Shown: positions 18,434 to 26,464 of the stretch, piece after piece
How the letters are laid out: each line of letters opens with the position of its first letter
How positions within the stretch are numbered: the stretch's first letter is position 1
Assembly: GCA_026984055.1 (NCBI GenBank)
Contig: JALSSX010000264.1
Span: 1-35,013 of the forward strand
DNA: 35,013 bases
Origin: Sedimenticola sp.
GTDB taxonomy: Bacteria > Pseudomonadota > Gammaproteobacteria > Chromatiales > Chromatiaceae
Reading direction: 5' to 3'
Notes under the pieces: generated by a model
Databases searched by the model: none
What the model saw: only the letters and a program-made list of their open reading frames with translations
Told to the model about the DNA's origin: nothing
Position numbers and translations under genes: made by a program

Positions 18434-19012
18434 ATGAACAGCAGTAAGAAAACGGGTAGATTGGCCAAGTATTCTGCGGGCACCTTGCTGCTCGGTGGGA
18501 TCGTCTTGGGGATAATCCTGTGGGGTGGTTTCAACTGGGCGTTGGCTTTGACCAATACGGAGAAGTTCTGCATCTCGTGTCACGAGATGAAGGACAATGT
18601 CTATCAGGAATACAAGAATACCATCCATTACAACAACCGTACCGGTGTGCGCGCGACCTGTCCGGATTGCCATGTGCCGAAGGACTGGACGCACAAGATC
18701 GTGCGCAAGATTCAGGCGTCGAACGAGCTGTATCACAAGTTGCTGGGCACCATCGACACCCGCGAGAAATTCAAGGAACACCGCCTCGAACTGGCATTGC
18801 ATGAATGGAAGCGCATGAAGTCGGTCAACTCCCGCGAATGCCGTAACTGCCATGACTACGAGTACATGGATTTTGTCGCGGAAGGCCGGCGCGCGGTAAA
18901 GGCGCATTCCGAAGGCTTGGATCAGGGCAAGACCTGCATCGATTGCCACAAGGGCATTGCGCATCAATTGCCGAAGGGTTGGGAAAAAGCGGCGAAGGAC
19001 GCCGGCTTGTAG
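18434..19012 (+). CDS. napC: NapC/NirT-type tetrahaem cytochrome c
   Basis: The 192-residue membrane-anchored quinol dehydrogenase has one N-terminal helix (about 15-38) and four haem c motifs: CISCH (46-50), CPDCH (76-80), CRNCH (136-140) and CIDCH (168-172). It oxidises membrane quinol and feeds NapB. Size and motif spacing fit NapC. The start at ATG 18434 follows GGAGAACGA. The order napA-napB-napC makes this a complete minimal electron path from quinol to nitrate, without the NapGH route. Confidence 0.95.
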   Translation: MNSSKKTGRLAKYSAGTLLLGGIVLGIILWGGFNWALALTNTEKFCISCHEMKDNVYQEYKNTIHYNNRTGVRATCPDCHVPKDWTHKIVRKIQASNELYHKLLGTIDTREKFKEHRLELALHEWKRMKSVNSRECRNCHDYEYMDFVAEGRRAVKAHSEGLDQGKTCIDCHKGIAHQLPKGWEKAAKDAGL

Positions 19013-19116
19013 TGCGGCGCTTCACGATCGGTCGCCCGTGATTCGTCCGCGGGGAGGTCGTGCATACGTTTCCGTAGACTTGTCTTCGGCTGTCCTTCGA
19101 GTTTCTTGGTCAACCC

Positions 19117-19140
19117 GGCGCCCTGTCCGGGGCGCCTTTC
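19117..19140 (+). terminator. Candidate terminator between convergent napC and ygfZ
   Basis: A GC-rich hairpin, GGCGCC/GGCGCC with a short loop, is followed by TTTC. It lies between the 3' ends of napC and ygfZ and could serve napC; the T run is short. Confidence 0.5.
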
Positions 19141-19165
19141 CGTTCCCTGATCGCGGTCAAGATCC

Positions 19166-20194
19166 TCACTCTTCAGCGGCAAAGGGGTAGGGCGGCTCGC
19201 CGAGTTCGATCGGCGGGCCGTTCTCGTCGCCAACATGCAGTGGGCCTTTCTCCACTGTCGCGATCTCGGCGATGACCAATGCCTCGACGCCGCCCCGGTC
19301 GCTGACCACCGCATCGACGATTTTGCCGCTGCCCTGTCCGGACTGGCTGTTCTCCGAGTACAGTGGGGTGCCTGGCGCTGGTGTCGTGTCCATGTCGATA
19401 TGGCCGGAATACATGCGCCGTTTCAGTTTGCCCAGATATTGCATGCGCGCGACGACCTCCTGTCCGGTATAGCAACCCTTGGTGAAGCTGACGCCGTCGA
19501 TCAATTGTAGATTTGCCATCTGTGGCACGAAGGCTTCCGCGGTTTCGTCGAAGACGCTCGGCAGGCCGGCGCGGATATCCAGCAGACGCCAGAAATTACT
19601 GTCGACGGGCGACGCGGCTTGCGCCAGTTTGGTCCACAATGCGGCCATCTCGTCGGTTGGCGCGATGATGATGAAGCGTGGCCGATCGCTGTCACAGCGT
19701 AGTAGCGTGATGGCGCCGTACGTGATGGCGCCGTTGTCCTCGGTGGGCGGTTCGCCGATGTGCTCCCGCAGTACCGCTGGCGCGCAATCCCCGGTGATGG
19801 CGATGCGCATCAACTCTCCGCTGGCGTCTTGAAGTTTCACGTCGGCCATCAGGACGAACATCGACAGGCGTTTCAGCGTGGCGCCCAAGCGTTCCGCCGG
19901 CAACAGCATGAGCAGCTCGTCGTTGCGCCGGAACAGGCGGAACAACGCCAGCATGCGGCCCTTTGGCGTGCAGTAGGCGCTCAGTGCCGAATGCGTCGCG
20001 TCGATATCGCGGGTATCGCTGGTCACCTGGCCTTGCAGAAAACTGGCAGCGTCGCCTCCGCAGACCCGGATCAACCCAAGCCACGAGAGGTCCATCAGCG
20101 CGCATTCCGCGCTGGCTGTACCGAAACGAGCGCGCCCCTTGTCATCGAAGCTGGCGCCCTGGGATTCCATGAAGTCTTGCCATGCTGTGTTCAT
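19166..20194 (-). CDS. ygfZ: Folate-binding Fe-S cluster assembly protein YgfZ
   Basis: The 342-residue cytoplasmic protein supports repair or assembly of [4Fe-4S] enzymes in a tetrahydrofolate-dependent manner. It contains the family signature KGCYTGQEVVAR (about 240-251) with its essential Cys, an N-terminal GcvT-like part with FLQGQVTSD and an AYCTPKGRMLALFRLFR segment. The start at ATG 20194 gives the standard length. It is convergent with napC and divergent from the porin operon, with a large palindromic repeat in the upstream region. Confidence 0.92.
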   Translation of the reverse strand: MNTAWQDFMESQGASFDDKGRARFGTASAECALMDLSWLGLIRVCGGDAASFLQGQVTSDTRDIDATHSALSAYCTPKGRMLALFRLFRRNDELLMLLPAERLGATLKRLSMFVLMADVKLQDASGELMRIAITGDCAPAVLREHIGEPPTEDNGAITYGAITLLRCDSDRPRFIIIAPTDEMAALWTKLAQAASPVDSNFWRLLDIRAGLPSVFDETAEAFVPQMANLQLIDGVSFTKGCYTGQEVVARMQYLGKLKRRMYSGHIDMDTTPAPGTPLYSENSQSGQGSGKIVDAVVSDRGGVEALVIAEIATVEKGPLHVGDENGPPIELGEPPYPFAAEE

Positions 20195-20233
20195 ATGTGT
20201 TCCTGAAATGGATCTGGATGGTCAGTCATGACG

Positions 20234-20360
20234 ACCATGATGGAAACAACACCTCGCCGTCATGAAGTTGCCCGTGGTTTGGCCCAGGCCTGCCTCAGAC
20301 ATCTCGCGGCTGAATCACGGGCAATCTTTCATGACCCGGGGTGTTTCAGCTCTCAACATG
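20234..20360. repeat. Palindromic repeat family 3, full copy
   Basis: Two arms of about 50 bp read as imperfect inverted copies. The left arm holds CATGATGGAAACA, CGTCATGAAGTTGCCCGTG; the right arm read backwards holds CATGTTGAGAGCTGAAACA, GTCATGAAAGATTGCCCGTG. About 25 bp separates them. A half copy lies at 8984-9050. Between 20361 and 20525 I see no further feature. Confidence 0.65.
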
Positions 20361-20525
20361 AGAGTTAGGCTGGCCGTGACCACGATTATAAGGCGTTTCC
20401 ATGGACAGGCGACCGGGAAACTTTTGGCGAATTCTCCGATTCTAGCCGAAAACGGGCATCGGGATACCCTCATATTTCCCGGCATGAATTTCATCGGTCG
20501 ACGTTATTTAGATGATGATATATCT

Positions 20526-20567
20526 AAATGATAATGAGTTGTATTAAGGTTTATGTTAAGTTATACT
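20526..20567 (+). promoter_or_regulatory. Promoter with Fur-like site for porin-FMN-PepSY operon
   Basis: A -35 TTGTAT (20539-20544) and a -10 TATACT (20562-20567) are separated by exactly 17 bp. Overlapping the -35 is AAATGATAATGAGTTGTA, in which TGATAAT matches one half of the 7-1-7 Fur site perfectly and the other half weakly (10 of 14 overall). Transcription from here would give a leader of about 43 nt before the porin ATG. Confidence 0.55.
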
Positions 20568-20616
20568 TCGCCGCGACTATCCATTTCGAAGACGACGCCT
20601 AGCACGGGAGTGAAGC

Positions 20617-21837
20617 ATGAGCATCTTGCCGAAGTTATCCACCATGAGTACCGCCATCCTGTTCATCCTGGTCAGTCCGGCCAGCCATGCTGGCAAGGCG
20701 CCCAGTCAGGAGGAGATGTGGCGGTTGATCCAACAACAGCAACGCCAGATCGAATCGTTACGCAAGCAGCTTCAGAATACCGATGCGAAGGCGGAGACAG
20801 CGGTCGAAGCGGTGGAATCGGGTCGGCCGGCAGCCTCCGCCAAGGCCGGCTGGATCGTCGCGGAACGCACGCATATCGGCGGCTATGGAGAGCTGCATTA
20901 CAATAATTTGTCTGGCGAGGGTAGCGTATCCGACAAGCGCGAGATCGACATGCATCGCTTCGTGTTGTTTGTCGGACACGAATTCAATGATCGGCTACGT
21001 TTCTTCTCTGAGCTGGAGGTGGAGCACGTGCTCGCTGGCGATGGCGAGCCGGGCGAGGTTGAGCTGGAACAGGCCTATATCGAGGCGGATATCACAGATG
21101 CGATGCGCGCGCGTGCCGGCGTGTTTCTGTTGCCGGTCGGCATCATCAATGAGACGCATGAACCGCCGACCTTCTACGGTGTCGAGCGCAACCCGGTAGA
21201 GCATGACATCATTCCGGCCACTTGGTGGGCCGCTGGCTTGGCATTGGCGGGCGAGTTCGGCGCTGGCTGGCATTACGACCTGGCCATCCACGAAGGCTTG
21301 CAAGCCTCGGGACCATCCTACCAGCCACGCGGTGGCCGGCAGGAATCCGCCAAGGCGGTGGCTGAGAATCTGGCCTATACCGCGCGTCTGAAATGGACCG
21401 GCATCACGGGTCTGGAACTCGCCGGCAGCTTGCACTACCAGAGTGATATCACCCAGGGGAACGATCCTGATGCCGGCGGCGCGTGGCTCTATGAGGCGCA
21501 CGCGATCTACCAGCGAGGGCCGTTCGGCTTGAAGGCACTGTATGCCCGCTGGAATCTCGATGGCGCTGGTCCGGAGGCCGTCGGCGCGGATCGGCAGGAT
21601 GGTGGATATATCGAGCCGTCCTGGAAGCTGAACGATGGGTTCGGTTTGTTCACGCGCTATAACGTTTGGGACAATGCCGCCGGCAATGGTGTGGCGAGCC
21701 GGAAATCGCAGTGGAATGTCGGCCTTAACTGGTGGTTGGATCCCGATGTCGTGGTAAAGCTTGATTATCAGTATCAGGACAATGACGACGGTATCGAACA
21801 CAATGGCGTCAATCTCGGCGTCGGTTTCCAGTTCTGA
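20617..21837 (+). CDS. Outer-membrane porin with N-terminal coiled coil
   Basis: The 406-residue precursor has a signal peptide (about 1-25, ending SHA), then a Gln-rich coiled-coil stretch (about 30-60, QQQQRQIESLRKQLQN) and a beta-barrel body of alternating aromatic strands ending in Phe (GVGFQF), the usual barrel-assembly signal. Blocks such as GGYGELHYN, HRFVLFVGHEF and FLLPVGIINETHEPPTFYGVERN fit the phosphate-selective/OprO-P-like or general trimeric porin superfamily. The ligand is not evident. It is 4 bp ahead of the FMN-binding gene, and its promoter carries a Fur-like site, so iron is the most likely context. Confidence 0.8.
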   Translation: MSILPKLSTMSTAILFILVSPASHAGKAPSQEEMWRLIQQQQRQIESLRKQLQNTDAKAETAVEAVESGRPAASAKAGWIVAERTHIGGYGELHYNNLSGEGSVSDKREIDMHRFVLFVGHEFNDRLRFFSELEVEHVLAGDGEPGEVELEQAYIEADITDAMRARAGVFLLPVGIINETHEPPTFYGVERNPVEHDIIPATWWAAGLALAGEFGAGWHYDLAIHEGLQASGPSYQPRGGRQESAKAVAENLAYTARLKWTGITGLELAGSLHYQSDITQGNDPDAGGAWLYEAHAIYQRGPFGLKALYARWNLDGAGPEAVGADRQDGGYIEPSWKLNDGFGLFTRYNVWDNAAGNGVASRKSQWNVGLNWWLDPDVVVKLDYQYQDNDDGIEHNGVNLGVGFQF

Positions 21838-21841
21838 TCCG

Positions 21842-22378
21842 ATGCGGTATTCGACAAGCCTGTTCGTTGTATTGCTGGCGACCCTGTCCGCCGTTCCGTG
21901 TCTTGCTCCGCTCCACGCGCGCGGCACTTATCAGACACCGGAGCGATTCCTAAAGCAGACGTTTCCGGATGGCGCGCCAAAGCCGGCGGTGGTGTGGATG
22001 CGCGGCGACGTGAAGAAACGCGTCGAGGCGATACTCGGTCATCGCTATCCGGCGTTGCGCATCCGCTATTGGCGACGGAATGGGCGTAGTGCCTGGATAC
22101 TCGACGAGATCGGCAAATCGGAAGCGATTACCGTCGGTATCTTCGTTGCCCAAGGTCAAATCGAGAAACTGCGTATCCTGATCTTTCGCGAAAGTCGCGG
22201 AGACGAGGTGCGCCATCCGGGTTTCACCCGTCAGTTCGAGCGGGCTGCCCTGGATGCGCACGGCGGGTTGAACACATCGATCGAATCCATCACCGGCGCG
22301 ACCTTGTCGGTACGCGCGGTGAAGAAGCTCGCGATCTTGGCGCTGTACCTCGACAGCTTGACCCATGACCCGGCGTAG
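21842..22378 (+). CDS. Periplasmic FMN-binding domain protein
   Basis: The 178-residue precursor has a signal peptide (about 1-26) and a C-terminal FMN-binding domain like those of RnfG/NqrC/NosR. The flavinylation-type motif is SITGAT (149-154), where Thr154 would carry FMN through a phosphodiester bond added by ApbE. The start at ATG 21842 is 4 bp after the porin stop, and the gene overlaps the PepSY gene by 14 bp. That tight arrangement suggests the FMN protein exchanges electrons with the PepSY membrane protein. No apbE is in the window. The electron acceptor is unknown; ferric iron is an inference from the promoter and neighbours. Confidence 0.82.
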   Translation: MRYSTSLFVVLLATLSAVPCLAPLHARGTYQTPERFLKQTFPDGAPKPAVVWMRGDVKKRVEAILGHRYPALRIRYWRRNGRSAWILDEIGKSEAITVGIFVAQGQIEKLRILIFRESRGDEVRHPGFTRQFERAALDAHGGLNTSIESITGATLSVRAVKKLAILALYLDSLTHDPA

Positions 22379-23171
22379 ACCTGGCGTGGCGCGCATCCGC
22401 CGGCTGTTCCGCTCGTTGTACCCGTGGCATCGCTATATCGGACTGAGCGCCGCTCCGCTGGTGGTCGTGTTGGCTGTCAGTGGGATACTCTTGAACCACG
22501 CTGGCGGGCTGGCGTTGAAGCATCGCCATGCGCGCGCAGCCTGGCTGCTGGATTGGTATGGCATGCATGCGCCGAAGCCTGACGCTGGCTGGTCACTGCC
22601 GGGAGGCGATGCGCCCGCTGGCCTGCTCGACGGCCGCTTGTTCATCGGTGAAACGCTGACCGGGATTGAGTTGCCGGATCTACGTGGCGCGCTGAGGATG
22701 CCGGCATTCATCGTCGCGGCGTCGTCCAGCAGCCTGGTCCTGCTGTCGCCACAAGGTGAACCACTCGATCGCATCGATGGCCTCGCTGGCCTTCCGGATG
22801 GCCAAGTGCGGCGCATCGGGTTGAGCGGCGGGCGGCTCGCGGCCGACATCGGCGTCGGTCATTACCTGGCCGATGAGAACTTGCTGAACTGGCGGCCCTT
22901 GCCAGTGGACTCGCGAGTCGCGTGGAGTGAGACCCGTGCCTTGGGCCATCCGCTGGTCGATCGGCTTCGACAAGGCTATCGTGAACACATGCTCGACTGG
23001 GAGCGCGTGTTGCTCGACCTGCATAGCGGCCGTATTCTTGGCCCGGGCGGTGTCTGGCTGATGGATGCTGCCGCGATCATGCTGTTGTTACTGGCGATGT
23101 CCGGGGTTGCGGTGTGGCTACGGCAGAAGGCGAAGCGGCGCGCGCGCCGGCGCGCAGCCACCCGGCATTAA
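22365..23171 (+). CDS. PepSY-associated membrane protein
   Basis: The 268-residue protein has two membrane helices, about 27-45 (APLVVVLAVSGILLNH) and about 229-250 (AIMLLLLAMSGVAVWL), flanking a periplasmic domain. The near-terminal LDLHSGRILG block is the hallmark of PepSY-associated TM proteins. His22, His45 and the His of DLHSG could bind haem or metal, as in related ferric-reductase-like proteins. It overlaps the FMN-binding gene, suggesting a two-component redox module. Its TAA stop (23169-23171) is also the first boundary of a hairpin repeat. It is shorter than PiuB-type PepSY reductases, which have four or more helices. Confidence 0.78.
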   Translation: MTRRRPGVARIRRLFRSLYPWHRYIGLSAAPLVVVLAVSGILLNHAGGLALKHRHARAAWLLDWYGMHAPKPDAGWSLPGGDAPAGLLDGRLFIGETLTGIELPDLRGALRMPAFIVAASSSSLVLLSPQGEPLDRIDGLAGLPDGQVRRIGLSGGRLAADIGVGHYLADENLLNWRPLPVDSRVAWSETRALGHPLVDRLRQGYREHMLDWERVLLDLHSGRILGPGGVWLMDAAAIMLLLLAMSGVAVWLRQKAKRRARRRAATRH

Positions 23172-23336
23172 CAGGCCGTTGAAAAATGGCATTTTTCAAC
23201 GGCCTGTGTGCGGTACAGGGATGTACCGCTATTTTCGATGACTGCAAGTCATTAAAAATGAAGGAATCGGGAAATCGTATTTTCCGGTTCCGTCGTTGAA
23301 GAAACTCATGGATGGACTTCTTCAACATCCTGTTAA
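23168..23336 (+). repeat. Hairpin repeat copy 5, intact 169-bp form
   Basis: Five hairpins in order: H1 CAGGCCGTTGAAAAATG/CATTTTTCAACGGCCTG; H2 GCGGTAC/GTACCGC with an AGGGAT loop; H3 ATTTTCGATGACT/AGTCATTAAAAAT; H4 GAATCGGGAAAT/ATTTTCCGGTTC; H5 GTTGAAGAA/TTCTTCAAC. H5 shows a paired A-T to G-C change relative to other copies. Both ends read YTAR-CAGG...CCTG-YTAR and are TTAA on each side. The left TTAA contains the PepSY stop codon. It lies between that gene and the LbtU-type porin gene. Confidence 0.9.
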
Positions 23337-23369
23337 TGTCAATGGATTTGTCGATCGAGAGGGGGCTTC

Positions 23370-24494
23370 GTGCAATATGGGATATTGCTGACAATCTACA
23401 TTCTCTTGGTTTTCCGTGGTATTGGGGCGCCAGTGAGCCTTACCCTTGCCGGCGAGGCCGAGGTCGAGCGGGACGCGCTGAATATCCAGCACCGGGTTGA
23501 ACGCCTGGAGAGGAGTCGCGAGCTTGCGCGACATACGGAAACCAGCATCCAGCGCCACCTGGGCATCACCGTCAGTGGCTTGTTCGAGGTCGAGATGCGT
23601 CATGCCGATGATCAGCATGCTACCGATCTTACGCTGGCCGCGCTGGAACTGGGATTCGACCTCCAGCCAACCTTTTGGGTGAATGGCCATCTGCTGTTTC
23701 TGTTCGAAGAGAAGGAAACCGAGCCCCCCGAGATCGACGAAGCCATCGTTACCCTGGCCAATCCCCGCGTGTTGCCGTTTTCATTGGCCGTCGGTCGCAT
23801 GCATGTGCCTTTTGGTCACTTTGCAAGCGCGTTGATCTCCGATCCATTGACGCTGGCCTTGGGAGAGACCCGTAAGACCGCGATGCAGATCGGCTATGTT
23901 GCGCGTGGATTCCATGCGCTGGGGTATCTGTTTGATGCCGAAGCTGGCGGCGGGGTCGCTGATCGCTCTGGGATGAAGATCGGCTATCATCGCGACGGCA
24001 GTGAATCCGCGTCAGGCTATGACCTGGGTGTTTCGTGGATCGGCGATCTGGCCGCCACCGACAGTTTGCGAGACGTGCTGGGCGATTCACCCAGACGGGG
24101 CGATGTCGTCGCGGGCTGGAGTGTTCACGCGACCTTGCGCTGGCGGCATTTCACCCTGGTCGGGGAATACCTTGGCGCGGTAGCGTCCTTCGGCGCGGCG
24201 GATCTTGATTTCCGTGGCATCGGGGCCAGACCGGCGGCCTGGAACCTGGAAATCGAGCGTACATTCGAATACCAGGGCAGGCCGCTCAGCATGGCGATGG
24301 CCTGGCAGCGCACCCGGGCGGCTTCGGCGTTGGAATTGCCGAAGACGCGTTGGCTCGTCGGCCTATCGCTGAGCCTGCACGAGCATGCCACGCTGGCCTT
24401 CGAGTATTCTCATGATGAGGCGTATGCGTTTGGCGTTGGTGGTAGTGGCGCGAATCGCAATGCCTTTGGCGTGCAACTCGCCTTGAGCTTCTGA
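23370..24494 (+). CDS. LbtU-family siderophore porin
   Basis: The 374-residue outer-membrane protein resembles the LbtU family known from Legionella, a TonB-independent siderophore porin. Typical blocks are HLLFLFEEKE...IDEAIVTL, SLAVGRMHVPFGHFASALISDPLTLALGETRKTAMQIGY, and a C-terminus ending in Phe (LALSF). A signal peptide covers about residues 1-28. The GTG start at 23370 follows GAGAGGGGG. A hairpin repeat separates it from the porin-FMN-PepSY genes; it may be read through from that operon or have its own promoter, which I cannot see in the 34 bp left. Family assignment rests on motif recognition. Confidence 0.75.
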   Translation: MQYGILLTIYILLVFRGIGAPVSLTLAGEAEVERDALNIQHRVERLERSRELARHTETSIQRHLGITVSGLFEVEMRHADDQHATDLTLAALELGFDLQPTFWVNGHLLFLFEEKETEPPEIDEAIVTLANPRVLPFSLAVGRMHVPFGHFASALISDPLTLALGETRKTAMQIGYVARGFHALGYLFDAEAGGGVADRSGMKIGYHRDGSESASGYDLGVSWIGDLAATDSLRDVLGDSPRRGDVVAGWSVHATLRWRHFTLVGEYLGAVASFGAADLDFRGIGARPAAWNLEIERTFEYQGRPLSMAMAWQRTRAASALELPKTRWLVGLSLSLHEHATLAFEYSHDEAYAFGVGGSGANRNAFGVQLALSF

Positions 24495-24506
24495 GCTGAA
24501 GACGGG

Positions 24507-24881
24507 CTACGGCTCGGATTCGGCTTGGTGCCGCAATGACCAATAGTCTTTGCGCAAATGGTCCAGATAACCTCGCTGCTTGGATCGCTTGCAACCGCCA
24601 AAAGAACGTAAGTCCTTCAGTAGGTGCTCGTCCACGCGCTGACGAAAACTGTCCAGGGGGATATGCCATAGCTTATCCACCAATTGGGTCGCGGTCAGGC
24701 CATATTTCTCGACCGTGAGCCGCGAGACATTTTCCATATAGGTCGACGAGAGGAAACCCCGACAGCGGCGGTTATAGATATCGTACAGCGCGGCTTGTTC
24801 CAATAGTCGGCCAAGCAGGGTTTTGTGAGGTGCTTCGAAGATCAGGCCATCCGCCGCCTTGCCATGACAGGTCAACAGCAT
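24507..24881 (-). CDS. Small exported protein of unknown function, start displaced by repeat
   Basis: From the first ATG at 24881 the product is 124 residues. However, the frame upstream of this ATG (SSIKLLVACVAMLLTCHGKA-ADG) reads as a complete signal peptide that lacks its own Met, and 25-30 bp further upstream the repeat at 24928-25096 begins. The native start may have been lost, or translation may begin inside the repeat, where the frame stays open (ATG at the MAIPPC position or TTG). The mature part is basic and helical, with Cys in RRCRGF and FGGCKRS. It lies downstream of lpxH and convergent to the LbtU gene. No family recognised. Confidence 0.55.
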   Translation of the reverse strand: MLLTCHGKAADGLIFEAPHKTLLGRLLEQAALYDIYNRRCRGFLSSTYMENVSRLTVEKYGLTATQLVDKLWHIPLDSFRQRVDEHLLKDLRSFGGCKRSKQRGYLDHLRKDYWSLRHQAESEP

Positions 24882-24927
24882 CGCGACGCAAGCGACCAGC
24901 AGCTTGATCGAGGAGGAACCTGAAACG

Positions 24928-25096
24928 CTAGCGGGCCATTGAAAAATGCCATTTTTCAATGGCCTGTGTGCACTACAGGGAGGTATCGCCATTTTCGATG
25001 ACTGCAAGTCATTGAAAATGAAGGAACCGGGAAATCGTATTTTCCGGCTCCGTCGTTGAAAAAGTCCATGGAAGGACTTTTTCAACATCCTGCTAG
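24928..25096 (+). repeat. Hairpin repeat copy 6, intact 169-bp form
   Basis: The same five-hairpin order as copy 5. In H1 the pair becomes CCATTG/CAATGG instead of CCGTTG/CAACGG, a compensatory change. H5 is a perfect GTTGAAAAAGTCC/GGACTTTTTCAAC. H2 is degenerate here (two mismatches). Both boundaries are CTAG. Read on the minus strand, the right-hand boundary supplies the TAG stop of lpxH (25093-25095). Confidence 0.9.
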
Positions 25097-25815
25097 GAGA
25101 GAAAGTCATGAGACTGTATGCCGGTTGCGGTGGAGCGGAGATAGCCAGCTCGTTCCTCGCGCCATTCGGGAAGCACCCAACGCACCGCTGGCTTCCCGTC
25201 CAGCTCGAATGCATGCTGTGCCGCGCGGTGAGTATGGCCGTGAATCAGTGTGGTGGCGTGATGACGATGGAAGGCGTCTGCGACCGCATCGGCGTTCACA
25301 TCCATGATGTCGTCGGCCAGCAATGAGGTGGCCTCGCCGCTACGCTTTCGATAGTCTTCGGCAATTATTCTTCTTTCACTCAGCGGTTTGGAAAGAAATT
25401 CTGATATGAAGTCTGAATTTCTAAGCAGTTTTCTCGCCTGCTGATATTGGGTATCGTCGCGGCACAGGGTATCGCCATGCATCAACAGAGCCGGACCGCT
25501 CGGCAGGTCGACGAGCGCTTCCTCGGCGAGCAATTGTCCGCCAGTGGCCTCGACGAAGCGTTGGCCGAGTAGGAAATCCCGGTTGCCGTGCTGGAAAAGA
25601 ACCTGGGTACCGGCCCGCGACAGCGCGGCCAGCCAGCCGATGACATCGTTCCATTCGGGATCATCGTCGCCAATCCACGCATCGAATAGGTCACCGAGTA
25701 TATACAACTGTTCGGCCCGGGTGGCCTCGTCACGCAGGAAGCGCCGTAACAGCGCCAGCGTCGCCGGTCGCTCCCGGGATAGATGCAGATCGGAGATCAG
25801 CAAGGCGGTGCGCAT
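25093..25815 (-). CDS. lpxH: UDP-2,3-diacylglucosamine diphosphatase
   Basis: This 240-residue calcineurin-type phosphoesterase hydrolyses UDP-2,3-diacylglucosamine to lipid X in lipid A synthesis at the inner membrane face. Metal-binding blocks are in the expected order: SDLHLS (8-13), GDLFDAWIGDD (41-51), HGNRDFLLG, HGDTLCRDD and HGHTHR. The length equals that of E. coli LpxH. It starts 3 bp after ppiB ends, the conserved ppiB-lpxH arrangement. Its TAG stop lies in the boundary of a hairpin repeat, so the transcript would run straight into the H5 stem. Confidence 0.95.
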   Translation of the reverse strand: MRTALLISDLHLSRERPATLALLRRFLRDEATRAEQLYILGDLFDAWIGDDDPEWNDVIGWLAALSRAGTQVLFQHGNRDFLLGQRFVEATGGQLLAEEALVDLPSGPALLMHGDTLCRDDTQYQQARKLLRNSDFISEFLSKPLSERRIIAEDYRKRSGEATSLLADDIMDVNADAVADAFHRHHATTLIHGHTHRAAQHAFELDGKPAVRWVLPEWREERAGYLRSTATGIQSHDFLS

Positions 25816-25818
25816 GGA

Positions 25819-26304
25819 TCAGATCGACTCGATCTTTCCGATGACCACGGGTTCGTTCGGCACATCTTGATGACCTACTTTCGTTCCAGTGGATACTTCC
25901 TTGATTTTATTGACGACATTCATGCCTTCCACGACCTTGCCGAAGACGCAATAGCCCCAGCCATCCTGACCAGGGTGGTCGAGAAACTGGTTGTCCGCGA
26001 CATTGATGAAGAATTGCGCGGTGGCGGAATGCGGATCGGAGGTGCGCGCCATGGCGATGCTGCCGAGCGCGTTGCTCAGACCGTTGGCTGCCTCGTTCTC
26101 CACAGGCGCCTTGGTGGCTTTCTGCATCATATCCGGCTCGAAACCGCCACCCTGAATCATGAAGTTGGGTATCACGCGATGGAAGATGGTGCCATCGTAA
26201 AAACCTTCATTGACGTAGTCCATGAAGTTGGCGCAGGTTTTTGGCGCCTTCTCCTCGTCGAGTTCAATCTTGATATTGCCGAGGTTGGTTTTCATTAGAA
26301 TCAT
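25819..26304 (-). CDS. ppiB: Cytoplasmic cyclophilin-type peptidyl-prolyl isomerase
   Basis: The 161-residue protein is a cyclophilin without a signal peptide, matching E. coli Ppi[21 protein letters not shown] with the catalytic Arg, [17 protein letters not shown], and [13 protein letters not shown]. The start at 26304 (MILMKTN) has AGGTAA at good spacing; the MKTN codon at 26295 is an alternative. It is followed at once by lpxH. A secreted paralogue lies upstream beyond a hairpin repeat. Confidence 0.94.
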   Translation of the reverse strand: MILMKTNLGNIKIELDEEKAPKTCANFMDYVNEGFYDGTIFHRVIPNFMIQGGGFEPDMMQKATKAPVENEAANGLSNALGSIAMARTSDPHSATAQFFINVADNQFLDHPGQDGWGYCVFGKVVEGMNVVNKIKEVSTGTKVGHQDVPNEPVVIGKIESI

Positions 26305-26464
26305 GTTGTTACCTGATATATCTGTGTGAGTGGGGTAGCTGGCATGCTGGCTGCAACCGCAGTCAGCCAAGGGTCGGATTCATTGCATGCGGACTGAAGT
26401 CGAAGTGCCTGGCAATGTTACCCGCTGTTGTACGGAGCAGTCACATGGCCGCAATGGCACGCAG

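Noticed and set aside
23077-25214. Conserved peptide encoded by the hairpin repeats (MLKKSFHGLFQRRNRK-type)
   Set aside because: The frame is open in several copies but stopped by TGA in copy 7 and disrupted by deletions in copies 4 and 8; stem pairing explains the conservation better.
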